The notes under the pieces were generated by a model. That model was not told where the DNA came from, did not search any database, and was given only the letters and a program-made list of their open reading frames with translations. From Promicromonospora soli (GTDB lineage: Bacteria > Actinomycetota > Actinomycetes > Actinomycetales > Cellulomonadaceae): a DNA stretch of 64,000 nt. This document shows positions 42,439-50,666 of the stretch, piece by piece (within the stretch, counting starts at the first letter, position 1; every line of letters begins with the position of its first letter). Position numbers and translations under genes: made by a program. Location of the stretch: NCBI RefSeq assembly GCF_014653785.1, contig NZ_BNAS01000001.1, positions 1,188,952 to 1,252,951 of the forward strand, in the 5' to 3' direction.

Positions 42439-43662
42439 ATGCACCACGCCCACGATGACTCTTCAAGCAGGGCCTCTGCACGCACTGGAATCTGGTTCGT
42501 CGGAGCGCGCGGCTCCGTCGCCAGCACCGCCACCGTCGGCCTCGCGGCAATCACCCATGGTCAGTCGCCGCCGACGGGCTGCGTCACCGCGCGGGAGCCC
42601 TTCGCCTCGGCGGCCCTCCCCGCGTTCGCCGACCTCGTCGTCGGCGGGCACGACATCTCCGCCGTCACCATGACCAAGCGCGCGGAGTGCCTCGTCGAGA
42701 CCGGCATGATCCCGCAGCGGCTGCTCGCCGCCACGCACGACGCCCTCGAACGGGCCGACGCCGAGGTGCGGTCCGGGTACGACCCCCATGCCGCCGCGCA
42801 CGGAGGCCCGGAGGAGGCGCACGGGAGCTCGCAGCAGGACGCCGCCGAGCGGCTCGCCGCGGACATCACGGCGTTCCAGGAGCGGCATGCCCTGGCGCGG
42901 GTCGTCGTGATCGACGTCTCCTCGACCGAACCGCCAGTCGTCCCGGTGCCCGAGCACTACGACACCGACGCCCTGCTCGCCGCCCTCGCCGACCCGACCC
43001 GCTCGGTGCTGCCCGCGTCGTCCGTCTCCGCGTATGCGGCGATCCTCGCCGGAGCCGCGTACGCCGCCTTTACGCCGTCGGCGGGCATGGGCCTGCCCGC
43101 CCTGATCCAGCTCGCGCGCGACCGCGGGATCCCCGCGGCCGGGCAGGACGGCAAGACCGGGGAGACCTGGCTGCGCACCGTGCTGGCCCCCGCGTTCGCC
43201 GCGCGCGGGCTGAAGGTGCTCTCGTGGGCCGGCACCAACCTGCTGGGCGGCGGCGACGGCGCCACCCTCGCCGACCCCGAGGCAGTACGCAGCAAGCTCG
43301 CCAGCAAGAACCGCGGCCTGCGGGCGCTGACCGGCAGCGACACCACCCCGCTGCACATCGACAACGTGCCCGACCTGGGCGACATCAAGGTCGCCTGGGA
43401 CCACGTGCACGTGGAGGGCTTCCTCGGGTCGCGGCTCACGCTGCAGACCACCTGGAGCGCCCACGACTCGATGCTCGCCGCGCCGCTCGTCCTCGACCTG
43501 GCCCGCCTGCTCGCGCTCGCCCACGCCGCCGGGATCAGCGGGACCGTCCCAGAGCTCGGCTACTTCTTCAAGGACCCCTGGGACTCGGACGTGCACGACG
43601 CCGCCGAGCAGGCCGGCGCGCTCGAGGACTGGGTTCGCCGCACATCGGCGCAGGTCCGCTGA
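42439..43662 (+). CDS. Inositol-3-phosphate synthase-like protein, first gene of the ebo-type cluster
   Basis: A 407-aa protein of the myo-inositol-1-phosphate synthase family. The Rossmann NAD site is IWFVGARGSVASTATVG (about 19-35), and the conserved SWAGTNLLGGGDGATL and KLASKNRGL segments (about 266-295), with GKTGETWLRTVLAP before them, form the active-site region. It is not the usual actinobacterial Ino1 (about 360 aa) but the longer form with VTMTKRAECLVE. Its stop overlaps the start of the UbiA gene (TGATG), so it is translationally coupled to the ebo genes. It may make a cyclitol or phosphosugar scaffold for the pathway; the product is not known. Confidence 0.85.
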   Translation: MHHAHDDSSSRASARTGIWFVGARGSVASTATVGLAAITHGQSPPTGCVTAREPFASAALPAFADLVVGGHDISAVTMTKRAECLVETGMIPQRLLAATHDALERADAEVRSGYDPHAAAHGGPEEAHGSSQQDAAERLAADITAFQERHALARVVVIDVSSTEPPVVPVPEHYDTDALLAALADPTRSVLPASSVSAYAAILAGAAYAAFTPSAGMGLPALIQLARDRGIPAAGQDGKTGETWLRTVLAPAFAARGLKVLSWAGTNLLGGGDGATLADPEAVRSKLASKNRGLRALTGSDTTPLHIDNVPDLGDIKVAWDHVHVEGFLGSRLTLQTTWSAHDSMLAAPLVLDLARLLALAHAAGISGTVPELGYFFKDPWDSDVHDAAEQAGALEDWVRRTSAQVR

Positions 43663-44747
43663 TGACGTACCGGCCGGAACCCCCGTTCGAGCTGCCACCG
43701 GAGCACCGACCGGAGTCACGGCTGCGGGAGACCGGGCTGAGAATTCAGGCGAGGGCCCTGGCGCGCGCCGAGGCGAGGGCACGTTCGGACGCGGCTTCGG
43801 GGACCCCGGTCAGCGCGCGGCCGCCGCGCCTCGGTGACCTGGCCGAGCTGGTCCGAGCGCCAGCCGCCCTGACCGTCGTCGGGGACTCGCTGGCGGGCCT
43901 GGCCGCCGCCCGGGCAGGCACGCCGACGCCGTTCCGCTCGCGCCACCTCCTGCTGCCCGTTGCCTCGGCCTGTCTCTATCTGGGCGGGATGGCGTTGAAC
44001 GACTACGCCGACCGGGACGTGGATGCCGTCGAACGCCCCGAGCGGCCCGTTCCGTCGGGCCGGGTGACGCCGGGGACAGCGCTCGCGGTCGGCGCGGCCC
44101 TGACCGCGGGTGGCGTGGCAGCGGCAGGGGTCGCGGGCGGGCGACGGGCGCTCGGCGTCGCGATCCCGCTCGCAGCCTGTGTCTGGACGTACGACCTGGC
44201 CGCCAAGGACCGCTCGGCAGGGCCGTTCGTCATGGCGGCGTGCCGCGGGCTCGACGTGCTGCTCGGCGCCACGCCCGGGCGTCTGCGGTCCGCGCTGCCG
44301 GCCGCCGCCGGGCTGTCCGCCCACACGCTGGGCGTCACCCTGCTGTCGCGCGGCGAGGTGCACGGCACGACGGCGCGGGTCGCGGGCGGTGTCGCCGCGG
44401 GCACCGTCGCCGGTGCGGTCGCGGCGGCCACCGCACGTCCCTGGCATGCCGCCACCGCCCTCTCGGCCCGCCGGACCGCTGTCCGCTGGACCACGGTCGG
44501 GGCCGCCACCGCCTACGCCGCGGCCTGCCTGCCGGCGCAGGCCCGCGCCGCCGCCAGTCCCACGGCGGCCAACGCGCGGGCCGCTACCCGGTCCGGGATC
44601 CAGGCGATGGTGCCGCTGCAGGCGGCGTGGGCGGCGCGCTCCGGGAGCCTGGGCACGACGGCGGTCCTGGCCGGGATCGCCGCGATCGGATACGGGCTGC
44701 GACTGCTGGGCCGCACCCGGGGCAGCGCGGGGGTTAGCATCACATGA
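43662..44747 (+). CDS. eboC: UbiA-like prenyltransferase, EboC type
   Basis: An integral membrane aromatic/cyclitol prenyltransferase-like protein of 361 aa. The first Asp-rich motif is MALNDYADRDVDAVERPERPVPSG (about 109-132; NDxxDxxxD), and the second is weaker (WTYDLAAKDRSAG, about 176-188). About eight hydrophobic helices follow. The first 60 residues are a charged cytoplasmic extension. The ARPERPVPSGRV pattern and the place between an inositol-phosphate synthase and eboA fit the UbiA-like EboC. It overlaps neighbours by 1 nt upstream and 4 nt downstream. The acceptor is unknown. Confidence 0.85.
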   Translation: MTYRPEPPFELPPEHRPESRLRETGLRIQARALARAEARARSDAASGTPVSARPPRLGDLAELVRAPAALTVVGDSLAGLAAARAGTPTPFRSRHLLLPVASACLYLGGMALNDYADRDVDAVERPERPVPSGRVTPGTALAVGAALTAGGVAAAGVAGGRRALGVAIPLAACVWTYDLAAKDRSAGPFVMAACRGLDVLLGATPGRLRSALPAAAGLSAHTLGVTLLSRGEVHGTTARVAGGVAAGTVAGAVAAATARPWHAATALSARRTAVRWTTVGAATAYAAACLPAQARAAASPTAANARAATRSGIQAMVPLQAAWAARSGSLGTTAVLAGIAAIGYGLRLLGRTRGSAGVSIT

Positions 44748-45640
44748 GGCCCCCGTTCCTCCTGGGCTACGGCACGAACGGCTTCGGCGACCATCCGCTG
44801 CCCGCCGCGCTCGACGTGCTCGACGACGTCGGGTACGACGCGGTCGCGCTCACCCTCGGCTTCCCGCACCTCGACCCGTTCGCACCCCTCGCGGGCGACG
44901 ACGTCGCCGCGCTGCGCAGGCACCTCAAGCGGATGCGCGGGGGTGCCGGGGCGGCGGTAGTGGTCGAGACCGGCACGCGCTACCTGCTCGACCCGCTGCA
45001 CAAGCACCGGCCGACGCTCGTCGACCGGGACGCGACCCTCCGGATGCGCTTCCTGGAACGCGCCGTCGAGGTCGCGGCGGACCTCGACGCCCGCTGCGTC
45101 TCGTTCTTCTCCGGGATCCTGCCGGACGACGCCGACGCGGCCGACGGCTGGGCCAGGCTCCGCGACCGCATCCCACCCCTGGTCGAGCACGCCGGAGAAC
45201 GCGGGGTGCGGCTCTCGCTCGAACCCGAGCCGGGCATGCTCGTCGAGACCGTCGACGACGCCCTGCGACTTCACTCCGACGTGGGCGCGCCGCCCGAGCT
45301 GGGGATCACCGTCGACGTGGGGCACTGCCTCGTCGTCGAGCCCGAGGGTGTCGAGGGCGCGCTGCGGGCCGCCGCGCCGCACCTGTTCAACGTGCAGCTC
45401 GACGACATGCCGCCCACGCACCACGAGCACCGCCCGTTCGGCGAGGGCAGCATCGACCTGCCGCTCGTGCTCGCCACGCTCGCCGACATCGGCTACACCG
45501 GGGTCGCCGCAGTCGAGCTGCCCCGCCACTCCCACGACGCGCCCCGGCTCGCCCTGGACAGCCGCACCGCCCTGATGCGGGCATGGGCGGCCGTCACCGG
45601 TGCCCGCGCCGACACCACCAGCGACGGGGCCCGCTCATGA
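44744..45640 (+). CDS. Sugar phosphate isomerase/epimerase-like TIM barrel in ebo cluster
   Basis: A 298-aa AP-endonuclease-2-type TIM barrel (xylose isomerase-like superfamily). Expected metal ligands are Glu in LSLEPEPGML (about 164-173), Asp/His in ITVDVGHCLV (about 187-196), His in the FNVQLDDMPPTHHEHRPFGEG segment (about 213-233) and Glu in AAVELPRHSHD (about 253-263). It overlaps both neighbours by 4 nt. In cyanobacterial ebo operons a single such barrel (EboE) is present together with a dehydroquinate-synthase-like EboD; here two barrels occur and no EboD, so this one may fill a different step. Confidence 0.82.
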   Translation: MRPPFLLGYGTNGFGDHPLPAALDVLDDVGYDAVALTLGFPHLDPFAPLAGDDVAALRRHLKRMRGGAGAAVVVETGTRYLLDPLHKHRPTLVDRDATLRMRFLERAVEVAADLDARCVSFFSGILPDDADAADGWARLRDRIPPLVEHAGERGVRLSLEPEPGMLVETVDDALRLHSDVGAPPELGITVDVGHCLVVEPEGVEGALRAAAPHLFNVQLDDMPPTHHEHRPFGEGSIDLPLVLATLADIGYTGVAAVELPRHSHDAPRLALDSRTALMRAWAAVTGARADTTSDGARS

Positions 45641-46308
45641 CCGCCGGCACGAGCGGCTGGCTCGCAGAGGCCTGCGCCGAGGTCGCGCGCGACCCGGACA
45701 GCGTCACCCGTGCGTTCGCGGTCGCCGCCCGCCAGGTGGGCCGCGGGCCGCGGTGGCCGGATACCGACCCGACCGGCGTCGTGCACGGCACGGTCGACGA
45801 CGCCGCGCGGGCGACGCTCGTCGTCGCGCTGGCCGCCGCCGTCGGTACGGGCCCGGACTGTGCCGAGCGCCTGACGCTCCTCTACCGGCAGGGCGACGCC
45901 GCCGAGCGGCGCGGCGTGCTGCGAGGTCTCGACGCGCTCGAAGCGCGGGGCGACCTGAGCGACGCCGGCGGCGCCGGAACTGTCGAGCCTGGCGCCGCTG
46001 AGCTGGTCGTCGCCGGCCTCGAGCTCGCCGCCGACGCCCTGCGGACCAACGACCCGAGCCTCGTCGCGGCCGCCGTCGGCCCGTTCGGGTCCCGCCACCT
46101 GGACCAGCACACGTGGCGGCACGCGGTCCTCAAGCTCGTCTTCCAGGGCGTGAGTCTCGACGCCGCGAGCGGCCTCGAGACCCGGACCGACGACGAGCTG
46201 GACCGCATGGCGCGCGACTTCGCGGCAGAACGCCGGGCCGCGGGACGGCCCGTACCGGCCGACCTCGACCGGCTCACGACCCACCGGCCTGCCACGACAA
46301 GGGAGTGA
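45637..46308 (+). CDS. eboA: EboA domain-containing protein
   Basis: A 223-aa, mostly helical protein. The C-terminal part carries the EboA signature: LRTNDPSLVAAAVGPFGSRHLD (about 129-150), WRHAVLKLVFQGVSLD (about 153-168), and the ending with RTDDELDRMARDFAAERRAAGR (about 176-197). EboA proteins have no known activity; they occur with EboB, C and E in operons linked to transport or secretion of secondary metabolites (scytonemin in cyanobacteria, EDB in Pseudomonas). Overlaps the TIM-barrel gene by 4 nt; eboB follows after 2 nt. Confidence 0.85.
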   Translation: MTAGTSGWLAEACAEVARDPDSVTRAFAVAARQVGRGPRWPDTDPTGVVHGTVDDAARATLVVALAAAVGTGPDCAERLTLLYRQGDAAERRGVLRGLDALEARGDLSDAGGAGTVEPGAAELVVAGLELAADALRTNDPSLVAAAVGPFGSRHLDQHTWRHAVLKLVFQGVSLDAASGLETRTDDELDRMARDFAAERRAAGRPVPADLDRLTTHRPATTRE

Positions 46309-46310
46309 CG

Positions 46311-47186
46311 ATGCGCATCCTCGACCCGCACATCCACATGACGAGCCGCACCACCGACGACTACGAGGCCATGTACGCCTCGGGAGTGCGCGCCGTCGTC
46401 GAGCCGTCGTTCTGGCTGGGCCAGCCCCGCACGAGCGTGGGCTCGTTCACCGACTACTTCGACGCCCTGCTCGGCTGGGAGAGGTTCCGGGCAGCGCAGT
46501 TCGGCATCCGGCACCACGCGACGATCGCACTCAACCCCAAGGAGGCGAACGACCCGCGCTGCCGGGAGGTGCTCGCCGAGGTCCCCCGCTACCTGCTCAA
46601 GGACGGCGTGGTGGCCGTGGGCGAGGTCGGCTACGACTCGATGACCCCCGAGGAGGACGAGGTGTTCGCCGCGCAGCTCGTCATGGCCCGGGAAGCCGGG
46701 CTCCCCGTCCTCGTGCACACCCCGCACCGCGACAAGCTGGCGGGAACGCGCCGCACCCTCGACGTCGTACGCGAGTCGGGCCTGCCGCCGGAACGGGTGC
46801 TCGTGGACCACCTCAACGAGACCAACGTCGCCCTGGTGCGCGACGCCGGGGCGTGGGCCGGGTTCTCCATCTACCCCGACACCAAGATGGACGAGCGCCG
46901 CATGGTCGCCATGCTCCAGGAGTACGGCACCGACCGCATGATCGTGAACTCCGCCGCGGACTGGGGCCGCTCCGACCCGCTCAAGACCGCCCGGACCGGG
47001 CAGGCGATGCTCGCGGCGGGCTTCTCGGCCGACGCCGTCGACCAGGTGCTGTGGCGCAACCCCGTCGCGTTCTACGAGCAGTCGGGAAACCTCGTGCTCG
47101 ACCCGGTACCAGGGTTCAGCGCGGGCGCTCCGCCGGCAGGCGTCGAGTTCGAGGGCTCGTCCGTACTGCGCGGCGCGCGGGCCTGA
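46311..47186 (+). CDS. eboB: TatD-family metal-dependent hydrolase, EboB type
   Basis: A 291-aa amidohydrolase-fold protein. Metal-binding motif HIH is in MRILDPHIHMTSRT (His7, His9); other ligands are in GEVGYDSMTPEEDEVFAAQL (about 104-123; Glu), VHTPHRDK (about 137-144; His), VDHLNETN (about 164-171; His) and MIVNSAADWGRSDP (about 211-224; Asp). This matches TatD-like EboB hydrolases rather than housekeeping TatD nucleases. GGGAG lies six bases before the ATG. Inferred role: hydrolytic trimming or processing of the cluster's metabolite. Confidence 0.87.
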   Translation: MRILDPHIHMTSRTTDDYEAMYASGVRAVVEPSFWLGQPRTSVGSFTDYFDALLGWERFRAAQFGIRHHATIALNPKEANDPRCREVLAEVPRYLLKDGVVAVGEVGYDSMTPEEDEVFAAQLVMAREAGLPVLVHTPHRDKLAGTRRTLDVVRESGLPPERVLVDHLNETNVALVRDAGAWAGFSIYPDTKMDERRMVAMLQEYGTDRMIVNSAADWGRSDPLKTARTGQAMLAAGFSADAVDQVLWRNPVAFYEQSGNLVLDPVPGFSAGAPPAGVEFEGSSVLRGARA

Positions 47187-47198
47187 GGGGGAATCGGG

Positions 47199-48434
47199 AT
47201 GCTGCTCTCGTACTGCACCAACGTGCACCCCGCCGAGGACCTCGACGGCGTGATCGACCAGCTCGGCCGATACTCCGGACCCGTGCGCGAGGCCGCCGGC
47301 CTCGACACGCTCGGCGTAGGGCTGTGGCTGCCCGCCGAGCTGGCGCACCGCCTGGACCGCTCCGCCGCCGACCGGGAACGGCTGCGCGCGGCGCTCGCCG
47401 AGAACCGGCTCCAGGTACACACCCTCAACGCCTTCCCGTACGGCGGCTTCCACCGCGAGGTCGTCAAGCTCGCGGTGTACTCCCCCACCTGGGCGGAGCG
47501 CGCCCGACTCGACTACGTGCTCGCGTGCGCCCGCGTACTGGCCGACCTGCTGCCCGACGACGACACCACCGGGTCGATCTCGACCCTCCCGCTGGCCTGG
47601 CGCGCCCCCTGGACGCAGGCCGACGACGACGAGGCGACGCGGGCCTTCGCCACTCTCTCCGCCGAGCTGCGCGAGCTCGCGGAGCGCACCGGCCGGACCG
47701 TGCGCGTCGCCGTCGAGCCCGAGCCGGGATGCGTGCTCGATACCGTGGAGGACGTCGTCTCGTGGCTGGCCGCGCGCACCGGCGCCGAGCGGCCCGACGA
47801 CCGGCGCATCGACCCCGAGTACGTCGGCGTCTGCCTGGACACGTGCCACCTGGCCGTGTCGTTCGCGGACCCGGCGGGCGCCGTCGGCCGGATCACCAGC
47901 GCCGGCCTGCGTGTGGTCAAGGTCCAGGCGTCCGCTGCGCTCGAGGTCGCCGACCCGTCCGTGCGCGGCGCCCGCGACGCCGTCGGGCGGTTCGTCGAGC
48001 AGCGCTACCTGCACCAGGTGCGTGAGCTGGCGCCGTCGGGCGAGGTGCTGGCCTCCGACGACCTGCCCGTGGCGCTCGGGAACGCGGACCGGCGCCCGGG
48101 GCTGCCGGGCGACGGGCCGTGGCGGGTGCACTTCCACGTGCCGCTGCACCACGAGCCGGACGCCCCGCTGACCGCGACGACGAGGGTGCTGCGCGACGCC
48201 GTCGCCGCGGTCCGGGCCGCGCCGCACGGCGCCGAGGCGCACCTCGACGTCGAGACGTACACGTGGTCGGTCCTGCCGGACGGCGTCCTGGGCGGCGTCG
48301 GGGATGGCGCGCTCGGGGCTGGTGCGGACGGGGCGGGCGGCCTCGTGGCCGGGATCGCGGCCGAGCTGCGCTGGGCCGGGGAGCACCTGATGACCGGGGA
48401 CGCCGCCGTCGCGACCGAAGGAGTCGGCGCATGA
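47199..48434 (+). CDS. eboE: Metabolite traffic protein EboE (TIM barrel)
   Basis: A 411-aa xylose-isomerase-like barrel of the EboE group. The opening LLSYCTNVHPAEDLDGVIDQL (about 2-22) and the FPYGGFHREVVKLAVYSPTW segment (about 74-93) are the strongest family marks; metal ligands are likely in VAVEPEPGCVL (about 170-180), VGVCLDTCHLAVSF (about 208-221) and HFHVPLHHEPD (about 309-319). A Gly/Ala-rich loop (about 365-380) sits near the end. AGGGGGA precedes the ATG. Overlaps the next gene by 4 nt. Named for involvement in metabolite traffic in other bacteria; chemistry unknown. Confidence 0.9.
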   Translation: MLLSYCTNVHPAEDLDGVIDQLGRYSGPVREAAGLDTLGVGLWLPAELAHRLDRSAADRERLRAALAENRLQVHTLNAFPYGGFHREVVKLAVYSPTWAERARLDYVLACARVLADLLPDDDTTGSISTLPLAWRAPWTQADDDEATRAFATLSAELRELAERTGRTVRVAVEPEPGCVLDTVEDVVSWLAARTGAERPDDRRIDPEYVGVCLDTCHLAVSFADPAGAVGRITSAGLRVVKVQASAALEVADPSVRGARDAVGRFVEQRYLHQVRELAPSGEVLASDDLPVALGNADRRPGLPGDGPWRVHFHVPLHHEPDAPLTATTRVLRDAVAAVRAAPHGAEAHLDVETYTWSVLPDGVLGGVGDGALGAGADGAGGLVAGIAAELRWAGEHLMTGDAAVATEGVGA

Positions 48435-49942
48435 GGCCCGTCCTGCTGCTCGACGTCGTCGGGCTCACCGCCCGCGCCCTCGCCCACATGCCGCGCCTGC
48501 GGCGGCTCGCGGACTCGGGCTGGCAGTCCGAGCTCGCCACCGTGCTCCCCGCGGTGACGTGCAGCGTGCAGTCGTCGATGCTCACGGGGCTGATGCCGGC
48601 CGAGCACGGGATCGTCGGCAACGGCTGGTACTTCCGGGAGCTGGGCGACGTGTACCTGTGGCGCCAGCACAACCGGCTGGTCGGCGGCGAGAAGCTGTGG
48701 GAGGCCGGGCGGCGGCACGACCCGGAGTACAGCGCCGCGAACGTGTGCTGGTGGTACGCGATGGGCATGACCACGGACGTCACCATCACCCCGCGCCCGA
48801 TCTATCACGCCGACGGCCGCAAGTCGCCGGACGCGTACGTCCGCCCGGCGTCGCTGCACGACGAGCTGACCGGCCGGTTCGGCGACTTTCCGCTGTTCAC
48901 CTACTGGGGCCCGACGGCGTCGATCGCGTCGACCCGCTGGATCGTGGACGTGACCAGGCACCTGCTGCGCACGCGCGCGTCCCACCTCACGACGGCGTAC
49001 CTGCCGCACCTCGACTACGACCTGCAGCGCTTCGGCCCCCAGTCGCCCGAGGCGGACCGGGCGGCAGCCGACCTGGACGCCGCCCTGGCACCGCTGCTCG
49101 ACGACGCCGAGGCGGGCGGTGTCACCGTCGTCGCCGTCTCGGAGTACGGCATCGCGCCCGCGAACCGGCCCGTGGACATCAACCGGATCCTGCGTCGCGA
49201 GGGCTTCCTGGAGGTCTACGTGCAGGACGGCCGCGAGCAGCTCGACCCGTGGGCGTCGCGCGCCTTCGCCGTCGCGGACCACCAGGTGGCGCATGTCTAC
49301 GTCACCGACCCCTCGGACGTTGCCCGGGTCGCGGACCTGCTGCGCGAGGTACCCGGCGTCGACGAGGTGCTCGACCGTGAGGCGCAGGCCCGCTACGGGC
49401 TGGACCACGAGCGAGCGGGCGAGCTGGTCGTCGTGGCCGAGCCGGGTTCGTGGTTCACGTACTACTACTGGCTGAACGACGACCGCGCGCCGGAGTTCGC
49501 GCGCGGCGTCGACATCCACCGCAAACCCGGCTACGACCCCGCCGAGCTGTTCTTCGACCCCGCCGACCCGCTGGCCAAGGCCAAGGCCGGCCTGAACCTC
49601 GTGCGCAAGAAGCTCGGGCTGCGGTACGCGATGGGTACCACCCCGCTCGACCCGTCGTACGTGCGCGGAACACACGGCCGGCTGCCCGACTCGGCCGCGG
49701 ACACGCCCCTCGTCCTCTGCTCGGACGCGCGGATTCCCGCGGCCGTCTCGCGCTGGGTCGAGGACGACGCCGGCCAGGTGCCGGCGACCGCGGTCAAGGG
49801 GCTGGTGCTGGACCTGCAGGGGGCCCTCAGGACAGCAGGAGCTTCTCCAGCCGGGTCGACGCCGCGACGGCGCCCACCAGGCCAAGTCCCACGAGGTACG
49901 CCACGTGCACCCAGATCCCTGCGTCCACCTGGCCCAGCATGA
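48431..49942 (+). CDS. Type I phosphodiesterase/nucleotide pyrophosphatase-like protein, probable EboF
   Basis: A 503-aa alkaline-phosphatase-superfamily protein. The nucleophile Thr/Ser region is VLPAVTCSVQSSMLTGLMPAEHGIVGNGWYF (about 38-68; Thr43 likely), followed by PHLDYDLQRFGP (about 195-206) with metal-binding Asp and VVAVSEYGIAP (about 235-245; Glu in place of the common Asp-His). No signal peptide, so cytoplasmic. The ATG overlaps the eboE stop by 4 nt. The last 40 residues (Pro/Arg-rich) are read from DNA that also encodes the convergent ABC permease: a 116-bp overlap that suggests a lost stop codon or a frameshift near 49830. Confidence 0.82.
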   Translation: MRPVLLLDVVGLTARALAHMPRLRRLADSGWQSELATVLPAVTCSVQSSMLTGLMPAEHGIVGNGWYFRELGDVYLWRQHNRLVGGEKLWEAGRRHDPEYSAANVCWWYAMGMTTDVTITPRPIYHADGRKSPDAYVRPASLHDELTGRFGDFPLFTYWGPTASIASTRWIVDVTRHLLRTRASHLTTAYLPHLDYDLQRFGPQSPEADRAAADLDAALAPLLDDAEAGGVTVVAVSEYGIAPANRPVDINRILRREGFLEVYVQDGREQLDPWASRAFAVADHQVAHVYVTDPSDVARVADLLREVPGVDEVLDREAQARYGLDHERAGELVVVAEPGSWFTYYYWLNDDRAPEFARGVDIHRKPGYDPAELFFDPADPLAKAKAGLNLVRKKLGLRYAMGTTPLDPSYVRGTHGRLPDSAADTPLVLCSDARIPAAVSRWVEDDAGQVPATAVKGLVLDLQGALRTAGASPAGSTPRRRPPGQVPRGTPRAPRSLRPPGPA

Positions 49943-50666
49943 GCGCTCGTTCGAGCGCCACGCCGTGGTACAGCGGTGTGACCTGCACCAGCCACTGGAG
50001 TGCGGGCGGGTACGTCGCCAGCGGGAAGAAGGTGGCGCTGAACAGGAACATGGGCTGGATCGCGAGGGTCACGTAGTCGAAGTCGACCCAGGACCGCATG
50101 AACGTCGTGGCGAACATGCCGATCGCGGCGAACGCGAACCCGATGAGCACGGCCGCGGGCAGCGCGAGCAGCGCCCACCACGAGGTGACGGCGCCCGCGA
50201 GCGCCGCGACGACCAGGAACAGTGCGGAGTAGATGGCGCCGCGGATGAGTGACCAGCTGATCTCGCCCACGGCGATGTCTCGCGGGCCGAGCGGCGTCGC
50301 CAGCATGGCGTCGTACAGCTTGGCGTACTTGAGCTTCCAGAACACGTTGAACGTGGAGTCGAAGACAGCCCCGTTCATGGCGGACGCCGCGAGCAGGGCC
50401 GGCGCCACGAACGCCGCGTAGGGCACCTCGGCGCCGGAGTCGGTGGTCACGGTCCGGACCAGGCCGCCGATGCCGATGCCCATGGAGAACAGGTAGAACA
50501 CGGGCTCGGCGAAGCCGGTGACGAGCGCGACCCACAGGTGCCGGTAGGCGCGGATGTTGCGCTCGACGAGCATGCGCGCCATCCCGGCGCCGGCGGGGAT
50601 GGGAAGCGCCCGGGCGATACGGGAGGCGAGGCCGCGGGGCGCGGCCGGCGCGGTCGTCGTGCTCAC
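49827..50666 (-). CDS. ABC-2 type transporter permease (second of two)
   Basis: A 279-aa membrane protein with six helices of the ABC-2 (DrrB/NodJ) family; the conserved stretch FVAPALLAASAMNGAVFDSTFNVFWKLKYAKLYDAMLATPLGPRDIAVGE (about 84-133) is the NodJ/DrrB signature. It is paralogous to the permease upstream, and the two presumably form a heterodimer with the ATPase. Start GTG 50666, overlapping the previous gene's stop by 4 nt. Its 3' end overlaps the convergent phosphodiesterase gene by 116 bp. Export of the ebo product is an attractive inference, but direction of expression differs. Confidence 0.9.
   Translation of the reverse strand: MSTTTAPAAPRGLASRIARALPIPAGAGMARMLVERNIRAYRHLWVALVTGFAEPVFYLFSMGIGIGGLVRTVTTDSGAEVPYAAFVAPALLAASAMNGAVFDSTFNVFWKLKYAKLYDAMLATPLGPRDIAVGEISWSLIRGAIYSALFLVVAALAGAVTSWWALLALPAAVLIGFAFAAIGMFATTFMRSWVDFDYVTLAIQPMFLFSATFFPLATYPPALQWLVQVTPLYHGVALERALMLGQVDAGIWVHVAYLVGLGLVGAVAASTRLEKLLLS

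Noticed and set aside
45882-48386. An 834-codon open frame antisense to the ebo genes
   Set aside because: Four coupled genes with recognisable families occupy the plus strand; the antisense product has biased composition only.
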